NCBI GenBank assembly: GCA_024734495.1
Contig: JALMQS010000128.1
Span: 26,765,830 to 26,829,829 of the forward strand
From: Forficula auricularia
Lineage: Eukaryota > Arthropoda > Insecta > Dermaptera > Forficulidae
Direction of reading: 5' to 3'
Length of the DNA: 64,000 nt
Shown here: piece after piece, positions 45,001 to 56,469 of the stretch
Position numbering within the stretch: position 1 is the stretch's first letter
Layout of the letters: each line of letters opens with the position of its first letter
Program-made: the position numbers and the translations under genes
The notes under the pieces: generated by a model
What the model was told of the DNA's origin: nothing
Database searches by the model: none
Seen by the model: only the letters and a program-made list of their open reading frames with translations

Positions 45001-45344
45001 ACTGATCAACTTTCAAGAGGGTAAACTTTAATATCATGATCATACGTTTTGAATTGGTACCTTAACATTCGCGACGTTTTACTTTTGATTAAAGCTTCCT
45101 CAGACTCTTGATCTTTGCACTATACTCTTCGTTAGTCTTGCTATTAATCATTTAATTTCGGGTAAAATTTAGTGGTATATAAGCCACAATTGCTATTTGA
45201 AATTAGCAAAAATCCAAAATGCGTTTATAAGCCACACCCGCGTCTGGCTACAATTTTAGTATGTGGTTTATAAACCCAGTTAAAGTGTTAAATACTTTCA
45301 TCAAAACTCTTTTCAATTTAACAAGTCTACAACGACACTACATA

Positions 45345-45421
45345 CGAAATGGAGAATTCTACGGGAGGCCTATGACCAGCAGTGGACCAGAATGGCTGAT
45401 TGATGATGATGATGATGATCA
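45345..45421 (+). mobile_element. 3' tip of an RTE-type LINE
   Basis: Reads WRILREAYDQQWTRMAD then stop, followed by (TGA)n, the usual end of an RTE protein and its trinucleotide tail. Everything upstream is missing. Confidence 0.7.
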
Positions 45422-45753
45422 GTGAACCGAGATATGAAAAAGTTTTCACTTTTTTATTATTTAATGTGCGGGTGAGCGATTCTTTCATTAGAATCTGATC
45501 GATGAAAATTATTAAAAAGGGCATGGATAGAATGATCTCTGTTTCTTTAAATCTAAATGAGGAATTGCAAGGATACTAAACCTGTTTTAGACTATTAGAA
45601 ATTAATTTCTTAATTTCTATTATCCTAGGAATGGCCATTTGCACGCGGACCAAAACGGTACTCGTTATATATATTTATATAGAGAGAGAGAGAATATTCA
45701 ATTGGACTTCATTAAAATTCAGACAAAAATGTACAAAAATAATTTTTATAAAA

Positions 45754-46794
45754 AAACGACTTCAAAAAAATTAACAACAATTAAAAAATTAAATACAATA
45801 ATTAAAATAATAAGAATTCAAAAATAAAATCACTAAAAGGTATAAAATAATTATCTAATTTGGTTACAGCTAAACGATGAAATTGTTGCATGAAATCACT
45901 TTTTGAGGTCGGTGCCAAAAATATACATTTTATGAATCGAACTCGACGTATCTTACTTAGTACGTTTGGCGGTTACGCTCGCTTATATAGATGTTTTAGT
46001 ACCGACTTCAAAAAGTGATTTCAAGTAACAATTTCATCGTTTAGTTGTAACTAAATTGGATAATTATTTTATACCTTTGAGTGCATTTTATTGGATTTTT
46101 GAATTCTTATGATTTTATTTGTTGCATTTAATTTTTTTGAAGTCGGTTTTCTTTTTTTCTTTTTAGTGATGTTATTAATAGTGACTTAATATAATACCTT
46201 GCATGCATCTCGTAAGAGAAAGCGTCGGGCGAATGATAAAAAAATTCAATTCATAAATATAGTAATTCTCTCAAAACGTTTGCGGGTTTTAAATGAACGT
46301 TTTAAGATTAATTTTTTTATAAACGATTTTATTTATTATAATTTCGATTATTTGCTCATAAGAATTGCAGATCTACGTTATTTTGTATTGATCATATCAT
46401 CAGAACTTGACCAAATTAATATAGGACCACCCCTTAGGTACCCCCTTTCCAATAAAAAAGGATAATTGAAATCGGTCCACGTGGCAAAAGATATCGCGGA
46501 ACATACATAAAATAAACCAATAAATAAATAGTTAGGTATCTTGACTATCTTGGAGCTATACTGATCCAAATGCAGAAAGAATCATTAAAATCGGTTCATA
46601 AACAAAGAAGTTATGCGTGAACAAACATAGCAAAAAAGGTTCAATACCAATGAAAAAAAACGGGACCAATCGGAAATTATACTGAACCCAATGCAAAAAA
46701 ATTATCAAAATCGGTTGAGAATTGTCGAAGATATCAGACACAATAAAAAAAAATGAGTCGAATTGAGAATCTCCTCCCTTTTTGAAGTCGATTA
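45754..46794. mobile_element. Composite repeat with GAAGTCGGTT ends, copy 3 (no 175-bp insert)
   Basis: Hairpin half (arms about 45756-45910 and 46003-46147) plus body ending TTTTTGAAGTCGATTA. The site that holds 175-bp repeats in copies 1 and 2 is here a short GCGAATGATAAAA, without insertion. A PLE-type insertion follows 15 bp later. Confidence 0.75.
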
Positions 46795-46808
46795 AAAAGG
46801 AATTAATT

Positions 46809-47024
46809 CACAAAAAGAAACAAAGAGGTTGTTCTCTGCTTGATGCAAATAAACATACACACATATATATCGAGATGATATATCTATATATATTATTTAT
46901 ACAGATATATCATCTCGATACATATGTGTGTATGTTTGTTTGCATCAAGCAGAGGACAACCTCTTTGTTTCTCTTTGTGAATCAACAACTCTGCTACTCT
47001 CGGCAAAACAAAAACTTTTCAATT
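46809..47024. mobile_element. PLE-type foldback insertion 4 (13-bp TSD)
   Basis: 216 bp flanked by AAAGGAATTAATT (46796-46808 and 47025-47037). Arms AAGAAACAAAGAGGTTGT.. / ..ACAACCTCTTTGTTTCT and ACACACATATATATCGAGAT with its near-complement around a short loop. The right side ends CTGCTACTCTCGGCAAAAC, the family's terminal block. No hammerhead core remains. Confidence 0.85.
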
Positions 47025-47120
47025 AAAGGAATTAATTGTTTTACTTTTGATTAAAGCTTCCTCAGACTCTTGATCTTTGCACTATACACTTCGTTAGTCT
47101 TGCTATTAACTAGCAAACGT

Positions 47121-47307
47121 GGGGGGGTCGGGTAGGCTAGGCGGTAGCATGTCAGCCAGCTAACCAAGAGGACCCGAATTCGAATCCGACTCGAGGCATC
47201 CGGCTAAAATCTGACCCCCGAGGTAGAGACAAATTTAAAATAAAATAATTAGTATCGTAAATGGCTTTTGGCTAGAAAGGCCGAAAAAGCCAAAAAAAAA
47301 AACTAGC
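47121..47307 (+). mobile_element. tRNA-derived SINE, copy 2
   Basis: Flanked by AGCAAACGT (47112-47120 and 47308-47316). G run, A-box-like TAGGCTAGGCGGTAG, B-box-like ATTCGAATCC, body GGCATCCGGCTAAAATCTGA and an A tail. Full-length relative of 27546-27743. Confidence 0.85.
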
Positions 47308-48111
47308 AGCAAACGTACTGAGTCTTGAAAAAGTTTTTACGTTTTCTTCTATTTCTTTGTATTTTTAATCGCATCGAGAACTTCACTGAAATTCAGCTCG
47401 TAATTAACTTTCCCGAGGCAACACTTAATTTTTTTCCAAATAACTGAGACAAAATTGAATTTAATTTGAAATATATTTTTTGACATTTAATTTTTCTTCC
47501 GGAATTTTTCAATTAAAATGACATTGAAAATTGAAAAAATATTTTAAACTTGAAGATGCAAACATTTCTTCTTGTTTAAAATTCTCTATCGAACTTGGAA
47601 TAAAATATCTAAAAAAAAGCCTATAATCCTCTTTTTGGTGATATACGTAATGCACAAAAGGCTTTTCTGTCACTACTTGGGTTGCAGGGAGAGGAAGGGT
47701 GAGAGAGAGAGGATTGGCTTGCTTTTCGGAATTCCCTATGGATTTTGCTGTCTTTGCCCTACATAATTTCTGAAGAATTCACCCTTTCCTTTTGGACAGT
47801 TCGCAACTAAAATTCTACTCTGGCCAGAGAGTCAGCCATTAAAGGAATGCCAACAAAATCATATAGAAAAAAATTAAGTTTCATTTTAAATAAGGCATTT
47901 AAGCTCTTCTTCAAAATAATTAAATTTTAATAAAGCACCAAATAAACAAACAACGGATGCCACGCGACTTTCACTATCCACCACCATATGTTTTCATAAG
48001 AATCGACACTATTTTTTAACTTTAGAAATTTGAAATTTATAATATCTACAATTGAATAAATCATGGAAAAGATGATCGAAAAGAATGAATATAAAGCTCT
48101 GAGTGAGTATT

Positions 48112-48752
48112 TTTTTTTTTTTTTTTTTTTTATAATGATATTGATACAAGAAGAAGTTGCACCAAGAAGGTACAACCTCTGAAGTCCGTGGTGGACCCTT
48201 GTAACGTGAAGATAAGGGGAGATTTAGGGATTGGGTAGAGGTCGAAGGTATCTGTGGATGCTGGTCTTGAAAGTTTGAAGGTTATAAGTAGCTGGAAAGA
48301 CGGTCGGGGGAAGAGAATTCCAGTCTCTAGATGTCATAGGGATAAATGAATTGGCGAATGCGTTTGTTCGATTAGTACCTAGTTTAAGCGCGTAGGGGTG
48401 TTGAATTTTAGAAAATCGTGTATTTCGCGCAAATGAAGCCTTTGGTGGGATTATCGATTTTCTTTCGTCAGAACAAAAGCCATGGTAATATCTTTAAAAA
48501 AGGGAAAGGGCGGAGACAGATCTACGATGGGCTAGGGAGTCGAGAGTGTCAGTTAATGTAGGATCGCCTATCAGTCTGATAGCTCGCTTCTGAATTGCAT
48601 CTAAGGTATTAAGAGAATACTTGGAGGCTCGTCTCCACAAATGTCAAGACAGGGGCGAATTTGAGCCTTGTATAATATAAGGAGTTGAGTGGAGGTGAAA
48701 AATCGTTTGGTTCGGAAAAGAAAGCCAAGCTTACATGCTGCAGCTTTTGTTT
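48112..48752 (-). pseudogene. 3' part of a Jockey-like LINE, RT C-terminal region and poly(A) tail
   Basis: Minus-strand frames, broken by a frameshift and stops, read KAAACKLGFLFRTKRFFT, QIRPCLDICG, DAIQKRAIRLIGDPTLTD, LAHRRSVSALSLF, and near the end FIPMTSRDWNSLPPTVFPAT, NLQTFKTSIHRYL. These are the thumb and C-terminal region of Jockey-superfamily reverse transcriptases. A T run at 48111-48130 marks the poly(A) tail. The 5' part is missing. A shorter copy of the same end lies at 53778-53957. Confidence 0.8.
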
Positions 48753-48784
48753 ATTCAAACATACCTTTTAACTTTTTAAATAAA

Positions 48785-49375
48785 CTGATATGGCCATACA
48801 CATGACCTTACCAGCCTGGGTCTTCTCTTATATTTAATATAGAATTAAAATAATTTATAATTATTTACAAAATAACCCCCATCCTGTTAATTTTGCGTCC
48901 TTTATCAATTAATAATTTCTCATTTTAATATTTTATTAGTAATATCAGCTTTCTTTGATTTTTGTTTAAAAATATTTTTAACCCCCCTCGCTCCCCCCTT
49001 TTTTTGGTCACTATCAATTTCATATAGTGAGTCATTTTCATAAGGTTATATAGGGTGCAAATGCGAAATTTCGTACAAATCGATTAAAGGTTCTACAACT
49101 CATATTGATAGTTTTATTTTTATAAACTCCCCACCCCCCAATTTTGGCCCCAAAGAAAATAATGTTATATAATAATAAGTATATTTCTTTTTTCTTGTTT
49201 TTTTAGTTTGAAAATCTTTGAATTTTAATTTTTACCCTTACCATAAAAAAAACCCAAAATCTAATCAGCTCTAAATGCACCAAAATTACCTGTCAAATTT
49301 TGTTAAGATATTCAAGCTAATTTTTGAGCTACTGCGTCCACAAAAATTTGATAACGCTCAGACTAACGTACTAAG
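48785..49375 (-). repeat. ACTTTACCATACAGGG family element, diverged
   Basis: Minus-strand copy recognised by ATTTTTGTGGACGC, TTTTTGAGCTAGCT-like blocks, and the CCAAAATCTAATCAGCTC block; its end near 48790 resembles ACCAGCCTGGGTC. It abuts the LINE tail. Confidence 0.5.
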
Positions 49376-49750
49376 TTAGACGCCTGATGAAGACAAAATA
49401 AAATTGGCGAAAGGTCGCGTAAATCAATGAGAATGTTTTGATTTGCTACTTTCCTGTCCAAATACATGTCAACATATTTGATTAATACCTTTTAACTTTT
49501 TTAAAAATCTTTAAACAATGTTCCCCTCTTATTCCATTTCAATTGGGGAAACAAAAAAAAAAAAAAAGAAATCTAGATAAACAAACTAATTTAAAAAACT
49601 CGTTTTTGGGACCAACATTTTTTATTTTATTCCTTTCTGAAAATTTCATTCATGATAAAATTCATGAACATAACATTTTGAGGCTCTCGTAACCACCTAA
49701 TCGCATTTATTTTTTAAAAGGGAGGAATAGCCTCCGAAACGTCGGTTTTA
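49376..49750 (+). repeat. Two hammerhead-like relics of PLE type
   Basis: At 49384-49412 CTGATGA is followed, after an A-rich loop, by TTGGCGAAAGGTC. At 49721-49743 a perfect GGAGG/CCTCC hairpin precedes GAAACGTCGG, without a CTGATGA strand. Both have the layout of PLE terminal ribozymes but lack parts of the fold. Confidence 0.45.
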
Positions 49751-50739
49751 TGAATAAAAAGATAGTGTAAATTATCTTCTTCTTTTTTTGGACTGCCTCA
49801 TCGATATCCACTTTATTTATTTTTAAAATTTAATTTTTATCTTTTATAGTAGTAGAAACCTATATCTACTTTCTCTTAGCATTGACAAAGTAAAATAAAA
49901 TGCATTTTCTAGTTATAGAGTTAAGCAATCAATATAATAGTTTTGGGATTCTATATCTCTATGTTCACCGATCTCCAGGTTAAATTGCTTAACCGTTCGA
50001 ATTGGAATTTGAAACATAAACTCCTGAGGGGCCAAGTAATCGGTGGAATACATAAAAAGTGAACTGAAAGCAATGATATGAATACATTAACTTGAAATAA
50101 ATAAGTAAAAATAAAATTATTTATTTCTCTTACAGAAAATTAATAAATAAAGCCATTTATCAATGATCTTGTTAAATATGTTTGGTTTAATGTCAAAAGG
50201 GTTAGAAGGATTCATTTCTTTTCTAAATTCAAAAATCCCATTTATTTTAATTATAAATTTATTTAATTTGTCTTGAATAAGTAAAAACTAATCTTTGACA
50301 CGCTACACACTGGAACTTTTTCATGTTTTATAATGTTGAAAGGGAAAGAATGTTTGTTTTTTAAATAAATCAAATTTGAATTTTTCACAGTATAATTTAA
50401 TATTGGTGTTGCGTTATCAAACTGACTTTTGTTTGTTAAATGTCAACTTTTCTCTATCTAGTTTTTTCTATTTTTGTCTAATTGCATAAAATATTCATCT
50501 ATTTTGAAAATTTACTTACCAACAATAGTTTCTAAAGCAACTGTACTTAATTACTTTTCCATAAAGGAAATAAATCAAAACCTGTATATTATTTACTTAA
50601 AAATTCACCACACTTTGTAAATTTCCTTTCGAAAATGTTACTAAAAACACTCAACCCGATTGTCCCATGCCAGTTTTTTGTTCGTACTGAACTATATGTG
50701 TCAAGTTTATTATGTACTAGTACCTGGACTCTCCGAATT

Positions 50740-51225
50740 AATACCTTGCATGCATCTCGTAAGAGAAACATTCCGACGAAGGAATCAGAAATCGATAATA
50801 AAATTAAATTCATAAATAGAGAAATTATCTCGAAATTATCTCGAAACGTTAGAGGGTTTTAAATGAACGTTTTAAGATTATTTTTTTTTATAAAAGATTT
50901 TACATTTATTATAATTTCGATTATTTGCACATAAGAAATGGAGATTTCAGTTATTTTTCATTGATAATTTCATCAAAACTTGACCAAATTAATATGGGAC
51001 TTCCCCTAATGTACCCGCTTTCCAATAAAAAAATAATCATCGAAATCGGTCAATAAACAAAGAAGTTATGTGTGAACATACATAACAAAAAAGGTCCAAT
51101 ATCAATGAAATGTATACGGGACCAATCGGCAACTTAACTGAACCTAATGCGAAAAAAATCATCAAAATTGGTTTCACAATTGGCGAAGAAATCGAATAAC
51201 ATAGATACAAAAAAAAAAAAAATCC
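50740..51225. mobile_element. Composite repeat, body-only copy 4
   Basis: Matches the body of copies 1-3 from ACCTTGCATGCATCTCGTAA to ACATAGATACAAAA. The hairpin half and the final GAAGTCGGTT are absent. It keeps the uninterrupted site CAGAAATCGATAATAAAA at 50786, where copies 1 and 2 carry 175-bp repeats. Confidence 0.7.
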
Positions 51226-51684
51226 GTGAATATTATTTATTCATTCGATTTATTAACATTTTTTTAATCTATTCACAAAAATGTTTATTAATTATATAAC
51301 TTTTTAATTTACAATAGATATTTTATTCATTATATCGAGTTTTCATATTTGTTTTGTGTGTCATTGCAATTGAAATTTTTAATTACTAATTGATGTCATT
51401 AAATCTAAAAATCCACTGGTTATTACAACTTAATGGATTACATCGAACATGTTTTGGGAGTGGTAGCTAGATTAATATATTGTTCCTGTTGAATATGACA
51501 TCTACCTCATTATGATTTTGAGTCGCCTACTCTATACAATTAAACAAAGAATCTCTAAAGGCGGTGCCAGATATACGGTATTCGCCGACTAGCGAGCCAC
51601 TGCTCGCCGAATGCCTAGTGCTGGGCTGCTCGTCTCACCTGCAATGTTTGAGTAAATATTTTTCTAATTAATATATTAGGTGAA

Positions 51685-51893
51685 ACGGGAGTCGTGTTAG
51701 CTCAGTCAGCTAACGCGCTGGCCTCGCTTCGATTATGACGATGTTGGAGTGGAAGGCCGGGGTTCGATCCTGGTTGGCAAATAAAAATTTATACCGGCTG
51801 AAAACTCGGCTCCTTCACTAACCCTACTAACACTTTACTTATGTGCTGTCTAAATGGGCTTTGTTCCCGGTGACATTAAATAAATAAAAAAAA
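51685..51893 (+). mobile_element. tRNA-derived SINE, second family (12-bp TSD)
   Basis: 209 bp flanked by ATATTAGGTGAA (51673-51684 and 51894-51905). It has an A box TTAGCTCAGTCAGCTAACGC, a B box GGTTCGATCC, then a tRNA-unrelated body (GGGCTTTGTTCCCGGTGACA) and an A-rich tail AAATAAATAAAAAAAA. The tRNA-like part does not fold as a functional tRNA: extra bases lie between the arms and there is no 3' acceptor strand. Confidence 0.9.
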
Positions 51894-52319
51894 ATATTAG
51901 GTGAATATATAAAATAAGTCTTGTGGTCGAGGGTGATTGTTTTTAAAAAGCACTTTAAGACTTATTAAATTTATTTTTATTGATGATAACACTTGTTGAG
52001 ATGACAAAGTATAATTATTAGGTAGGTATAACGTATAAATAACGTTGTTGTCGATAATTTTTGGGTAAATCCCCAATTTAAGCAAATAACGTGTTTTGAA
52101 CGTATTTGAATTGAATGAACTTTTCGGTGATTTTAATAAATCCCGAATTTAAGAGAAGGGCGTTCGGGCAGAGCCTTCGGCGGCTTCAATGGAGCAAGAA
52201 ATGTTCAACGAGTGAGCGGGCGGACGGCTTATATAGACAATATACTGCAGCGTCAGCGATATGACTGACGTCACGTAAAGTGCTTATGTCTGCAGGATAT
52301 GCGACTATAACTTATATAA

Positions 52320-52640
52320 AAGAGAGTTATTCTTGACGGCGACATTTTTAAACAAGATATACATATCGCTAGACCAATGCTGGTTGACGCTATTGGGGTC
52401 AGCTAAATCTTAAATCTGGACCAAGAGAATGAAAAAGATATGATCCATCTAGGTGTGATCCAACATCATATCGAGATTAGTGCGCATGATGCTTTTACCA
52501 AACACGGATATGGATCACCTAGTGAATTTGTAATCTAAGATGTTATATACTTCAATCTCCCAATCCAGCGCGCTTAGTCTATTAACACACATGTAAGGTG
52601 TTTCTATCAATTAATCATGAGTTTCCTACATGTAGGAAAC
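52320..52640. repeat. Half copy of the 17.2-kb foldback family
   Basis: Contains AAGAGAGTTATTCTTGAC, TATGATCCATCTAGGTGTGA, CACTAGTGA-like blocks and ATGTTATATACTTCAATC; it ends in a short palindrome TTTCCTACATGTAGGAAA. Confidence 0.65.
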
Positions 52641-53460
52641 TCATGATTAATGTTTGAGTATTTACGTGTTTTGGGACCAGTCGCTCGATAGTCGGAGAAT
52701 CCTGAATTTCTGACAATGCCTAATAATTTTGCATTTCATAGAGGTATTATATGCCCCATTAACTCGTATTCGGGGAGATGAGATAGTTTCTTATGATCCC
52801 ATTCATCGAACTTTGTTTTAACTTATTTACTTCTTTTTTTAATTATTAATCAATTGTTATTTATTCTTTTCACTATTTATTACCATTGTTTTGACTATAT
52901 AATCCTCTAGCCCAGTGCTTCTTAAGGAGGTCCTTTTGTTCCAGTTGAGTCAAAAGAAGTGCAGTATCTATACTTATAAAATAAGTTAAAATACAAATAA
53001 AAAATAATAGAATTAAAAAATAAATACTATAAAAGCCTCTTGTATGATTTGGCAATGCGTTGTGTTTATACTGTTTATGTTTAAATCTAAACATACCATT
53101 TACTATATGATTTTTTAAAGTAAATATTTAAGTAAATTCGCCGGTTAATGATAATATATTTTATTGTAAAATACGAAACCTGCATGTTTCAAAAAATGCT
53201 AATTTTTAGTTTTTTAACTTTATCTAATCAACTAATAGTAGTATAATTCAAAAGAAAGTGTCAAGATCTTAATTTTCCATAAGACTATAAGGAAATGTTT
53301 ACATTTAAAAACATTTTATTTTCAAAAATTTGGACGGTGATGTGTGATTGAAAATTCACCAAAGCATAGATAGAGACTTATTATATAACTATTATAAAAA
53401 ATTAATTAAATGAATTTAACTTTTAAGGACATCATAGATATTAGAGAAATATTTTTACAT

Positions 53461-53567
53461 TGCATATCAGAGAGGTTCGTCCCCTTAGGAATCGAACCCA
53501 AGCGATAACTAAGCTTGCCGGGCCAGTAGCCAAACCCTTAAGACAAATCTCTCTCTGACATGCAACA
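53461..53567 (-). repeat. tRNA-like promoter core between short inverted repeats, copy 2
   Basis: Outer repeats GCATATCAGAGAG / CTCTCTGACATGC. On the minus strand an A-box-like GGTTTGGCTACTGGCC and a B box GGGTTCGATTCC. It parallels 35251-35358 in layout, with different arm sequence. Confidence 0.6.
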
Positions 53568-53777
53568 TATATAAGTATTATAGCTAAAGATTTTTTACTA
53601 TTAAAAAATTAAGTTATAATTATAATCTAATATTTTTTATTTAATATTGGTGGTGAAAGGACCTGCTTAAACTATGGGTCGTGAAATATAGGGGAACAAT
53701 GAAAATAAAACAATGATCAATGAAAATAATTATAATGCGCAACCGCCAAAAATTAATGTTTAGTGAATTCGAGCTAT

Positions 53778-53957
53778 ATCTTTTTTTATATAATGATTTT
53801 GATATAAGAAGAAGTTGAACCAAAAAGGTACAACCTCTGTAGTCAGCGGTGGACCCTTGTATCGTGAAGATAAGAAGAGATTTAAGGATTGGGTAGGAGT
53901 CGAAGGTATCTGTGAATGTGGGTCATGAAAGATTGAAGGTTATAAGTTGCTCCCCAA
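53778..53957 (-). mobile_element. Short 3' end of the Jockey-like LINE of 48.1 kb
   Basis: Shares AGAAGAAGTTG, GGTACAACCTCT, GGTGGACCCTTGTA and GTCGAAGGTATCTGTG with 48131-48290, and breaks off near 53957, a stronger 5' truncation. Confidence 0.75.
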
Positions 53958-54415
53958 TTTTGGGCCCAGAAAAAAATAATAATCTTTTAGTAATTATAGG
54001 TTTATTTTATAGTATACTATTTCATTTTTCTTGTTTTTTTTTTTTAGTTTAAAAATCTTCTAATTTTTATTTTTTAAACCCGCCCCTCACCTTCCCCTTA
54101 ATTTTGGGTTAGATTTAAACCAAAATCTAATCATCTCTGAACCTCGTTTTTGAGCTAGAGCGTCCACAAAAATTAGGTAACATACTAACAGACATTTTGA
54201 AAAATTAATTAATATCTCAAAAAATCTAATTTTTTGATGTTTACTTATAAGACCTTTTTTTTAGACAAAAACTGCACGGTTTCGCCCAATTTTTTGTAAT
54301 CAAAATAGTTTCAGCCGCTTTTGAGATATTTGGAAAAATAGAAGCAAAAAAAAAAACACTTTTTTTCATGCACGATTAGAATACTTGGCCATACCGTGTA
54401 TGGTAAAGTAAAAAC
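53950..54415 (-). repeat. ACTTTACCATACAGGG family element, 5' half
   Basis: On the minus strand it begins TTTTACTTTACCATACACGG, then CAAGTATTCTAATCGTGCAT, AAGCGGCTGAAACTATTTTG and CACAAAAATTAGG-like text as at 24.2 kb. Confidence 0.65.
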
Positions 54416-55190
54416 ATATAAATATAAATGCCCTAGAGGGGGAAGAAGTATGGTGAATTGTATAGATGGTCACATTCCCTTATTTGATATCTAAAATGAT
54501 AAAAAGAGCAACGAAAATATATACCTAAATGAATTCAAAACAAAACAGCCCTTATAATCAGGTTAATTTCGCTTGATTTTAGAATACACGCTTTGCTCAA
54601 TTGAGTTAGAAAATTAACTGGGAAAAGTAAAATTGAATTCATAAAAGCGAGATTTGGACCTTTAATAAAAGGGATAATTTCATTTATGAATAAAACTTTT
54701 ATTATTTCAATTTTGTATTTACAAAACAATTAGTATTTGATAATAAATATCGATATTTTTTATTGTTTTATTCAACATTCTCATTTCCCTCTAAGAAAAA
54801 AAAACACGTATTTTGCATAAGAATAAAATAAAAGAATCATATATTCTAAAAGTTGGAAAAGCTATAAAAGTATGTAAACTGAATTGTATTATTATTATTA
54901 TTTTTTTTTCTAAAAAAAATAAAACAATTTTTTTTTAGATAATTGAATTCCATTTAAACTGGTTAAAAAAGTTTCTTATTTCCTGAAATATAAAAAATAA
55001 GCTTTTAAAGTTCCTCTCAAATACATGAACGATCCATCTTTAATGTGATATTTGAAAAAACAAAATAAGAGTACAAAAGTAGAGATTCGAAATTTACCAC
55101 ATTTTAAAGAGGTATAAAAAAATGAACAAATTTAACTAGAAATTTTTGAAAAGAACATAAAATATTTATTTTTTTAATGTTTTTTAAACA
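54416..55190. other. Unassigned AT-rich intron sequence
   Basis: No repeat borders or gene signal seen. Confidence 0.35.
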
Positions 55191-56140
55191 AAAAGCTGTC
55201 TTGCGAATTTGAAGATTTTTGGTAGGTTTTTATTAGTTCTTTTTTTTGTCTCTTTTGGGGGAGGGGGTTTGTTAACTCTTCTTTCCATTTAGAGATAGGA
55301 AAAGCAAGGGTTGGTTTTGAAATTATGCTGGAATAAGGAAATCTCTACGTTACTCAGATAAATATTTTGTATATTTTTAAAATATGTTTTCATTTTTTTA
55401 GATAATATGGTTAAAAGGTATAGTCAATCCAGGGTTGGAACTAGAAGTATAGGTGTTGAAACCAGTGGTGGTATTTTTCTTATGAGGATTATTCAGATGG
55501 TTATATAAATTATAAAAATATAGGGAAGATTAAGTATTAATTTAAATACAGTCTGGTTCCTACAAGTTAGTTAATTCAGATATTAATGTGTAGGTTTGCA
55601 TTCATTTGTAGGATCTGGCATTGATTTGTGGAAGTCTGTCTATTTATTACTACTTGGGATTATAGTCTTCTGTCTCCTATGATTAAATCAATTATAAATT
55701 TTGTAAAGTCCTAAAATCCTATAGTTGTAGAAAATTTTATTTAGTTCTCACAAGCAGAGATTAGCTGAGGTAGAGAAAGATCATACCATCCTTGTTAAGG
55801 TTTTGACTAGGTTTCTTTAACAACTTATGGCAAATGCCGGGATGGATAATGCGTCGCTTGCTCCTGGTATTGGGTTTTTGCGCGGAATTTTTAAATTACT
55901 TTTCGTTTTTTGATGGAAATCTATGGTCATGTTATTTGTTAATGAGCATACATTTCTATTTTTTTTCTTTTTTTTTACTTGTATATTATTTGTTAAATTG
56001 TTGTAATTAATTTGTATTGATGTTTGTTAATGTATTGTAGCTAGATTGTATTGATGTTTGGAGGACCTAGCCACAGAGGACTTGTGCCTCTAAGCAGGTC
56101 GAGAATAAAGATTTATTTATTTATTTATTTATTTATTTAT
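55191..56140 (+). mobile_element. LINE-like 3' end with (TTTA)n tail, copy 3
   Basis: The sense-strand copy: ends AAGCAGGTCGAGAATAAAG, then (ATTT)n to 56140. An AATAAA lies just before the tail. The sequence just downstream (56141-56230) is a fragment of the 24.2-kb family, so that family was the probable target. Confidence 0.65.
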
Positions 56141-56469
56141 AGCCTTCTGGGCGTTCACAGAATATGTATCCAAAATTTGGTTGAGTTTGGTCGAAAGATA
56201 AATAATTTTCATTTTTGCCCCCCCCCCCCCTTTTTTTGTCTGATAATGTTTAAAACACATTTAAAAAAAAACAATTATTTTATATTCTTTTCAAAAATAT
56301 ATTCATTTTTTTAAAGTTAAATTTTTTCATTTTTTTTGAACCTCTTCAAAATGTGGTAGATCATAATGGCTCACCCTGTATATTAAAAAATCCACAGGGT
56401 GATATTCTTAGATCGAATTGGAATGAAAAAAACTGAGAAGAGAGATTTTTTTAAATTAAAAGAAAATAA

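Larger units (their letters stand above)
51558..52722. mobile_element. Element with about 40-bp diverged inverted ends, holding a SINE and a foldback half
   Basis: Left end GGCGGTGCCAGATATACGGT ATTCGCCGACTAGCG; right end in reverse GGCATTGTCAGAAATTCAGG ATTCTCCGACTATCG. Similarity is partial but spans the whole end. Inside lie the SINE 51685-51893 and a copy of the 17.2-kb foldback arm (52320-52640). No transposase frame. Confidence 0.5.

Noticed and set aside
46199..46741. Overlapping frames of 60-90 residues in both directions
   Set aside because: They fall in copy 3 of the composite repeat; equivalent frames are broken in the other copies.
51690..51780. tRNA gene
   Set aside because: A and B boxes are present, but extra bases, missing acceptor pairing, an unrelated body, an A tail and a 12-bp TSD show that it is a SINE.
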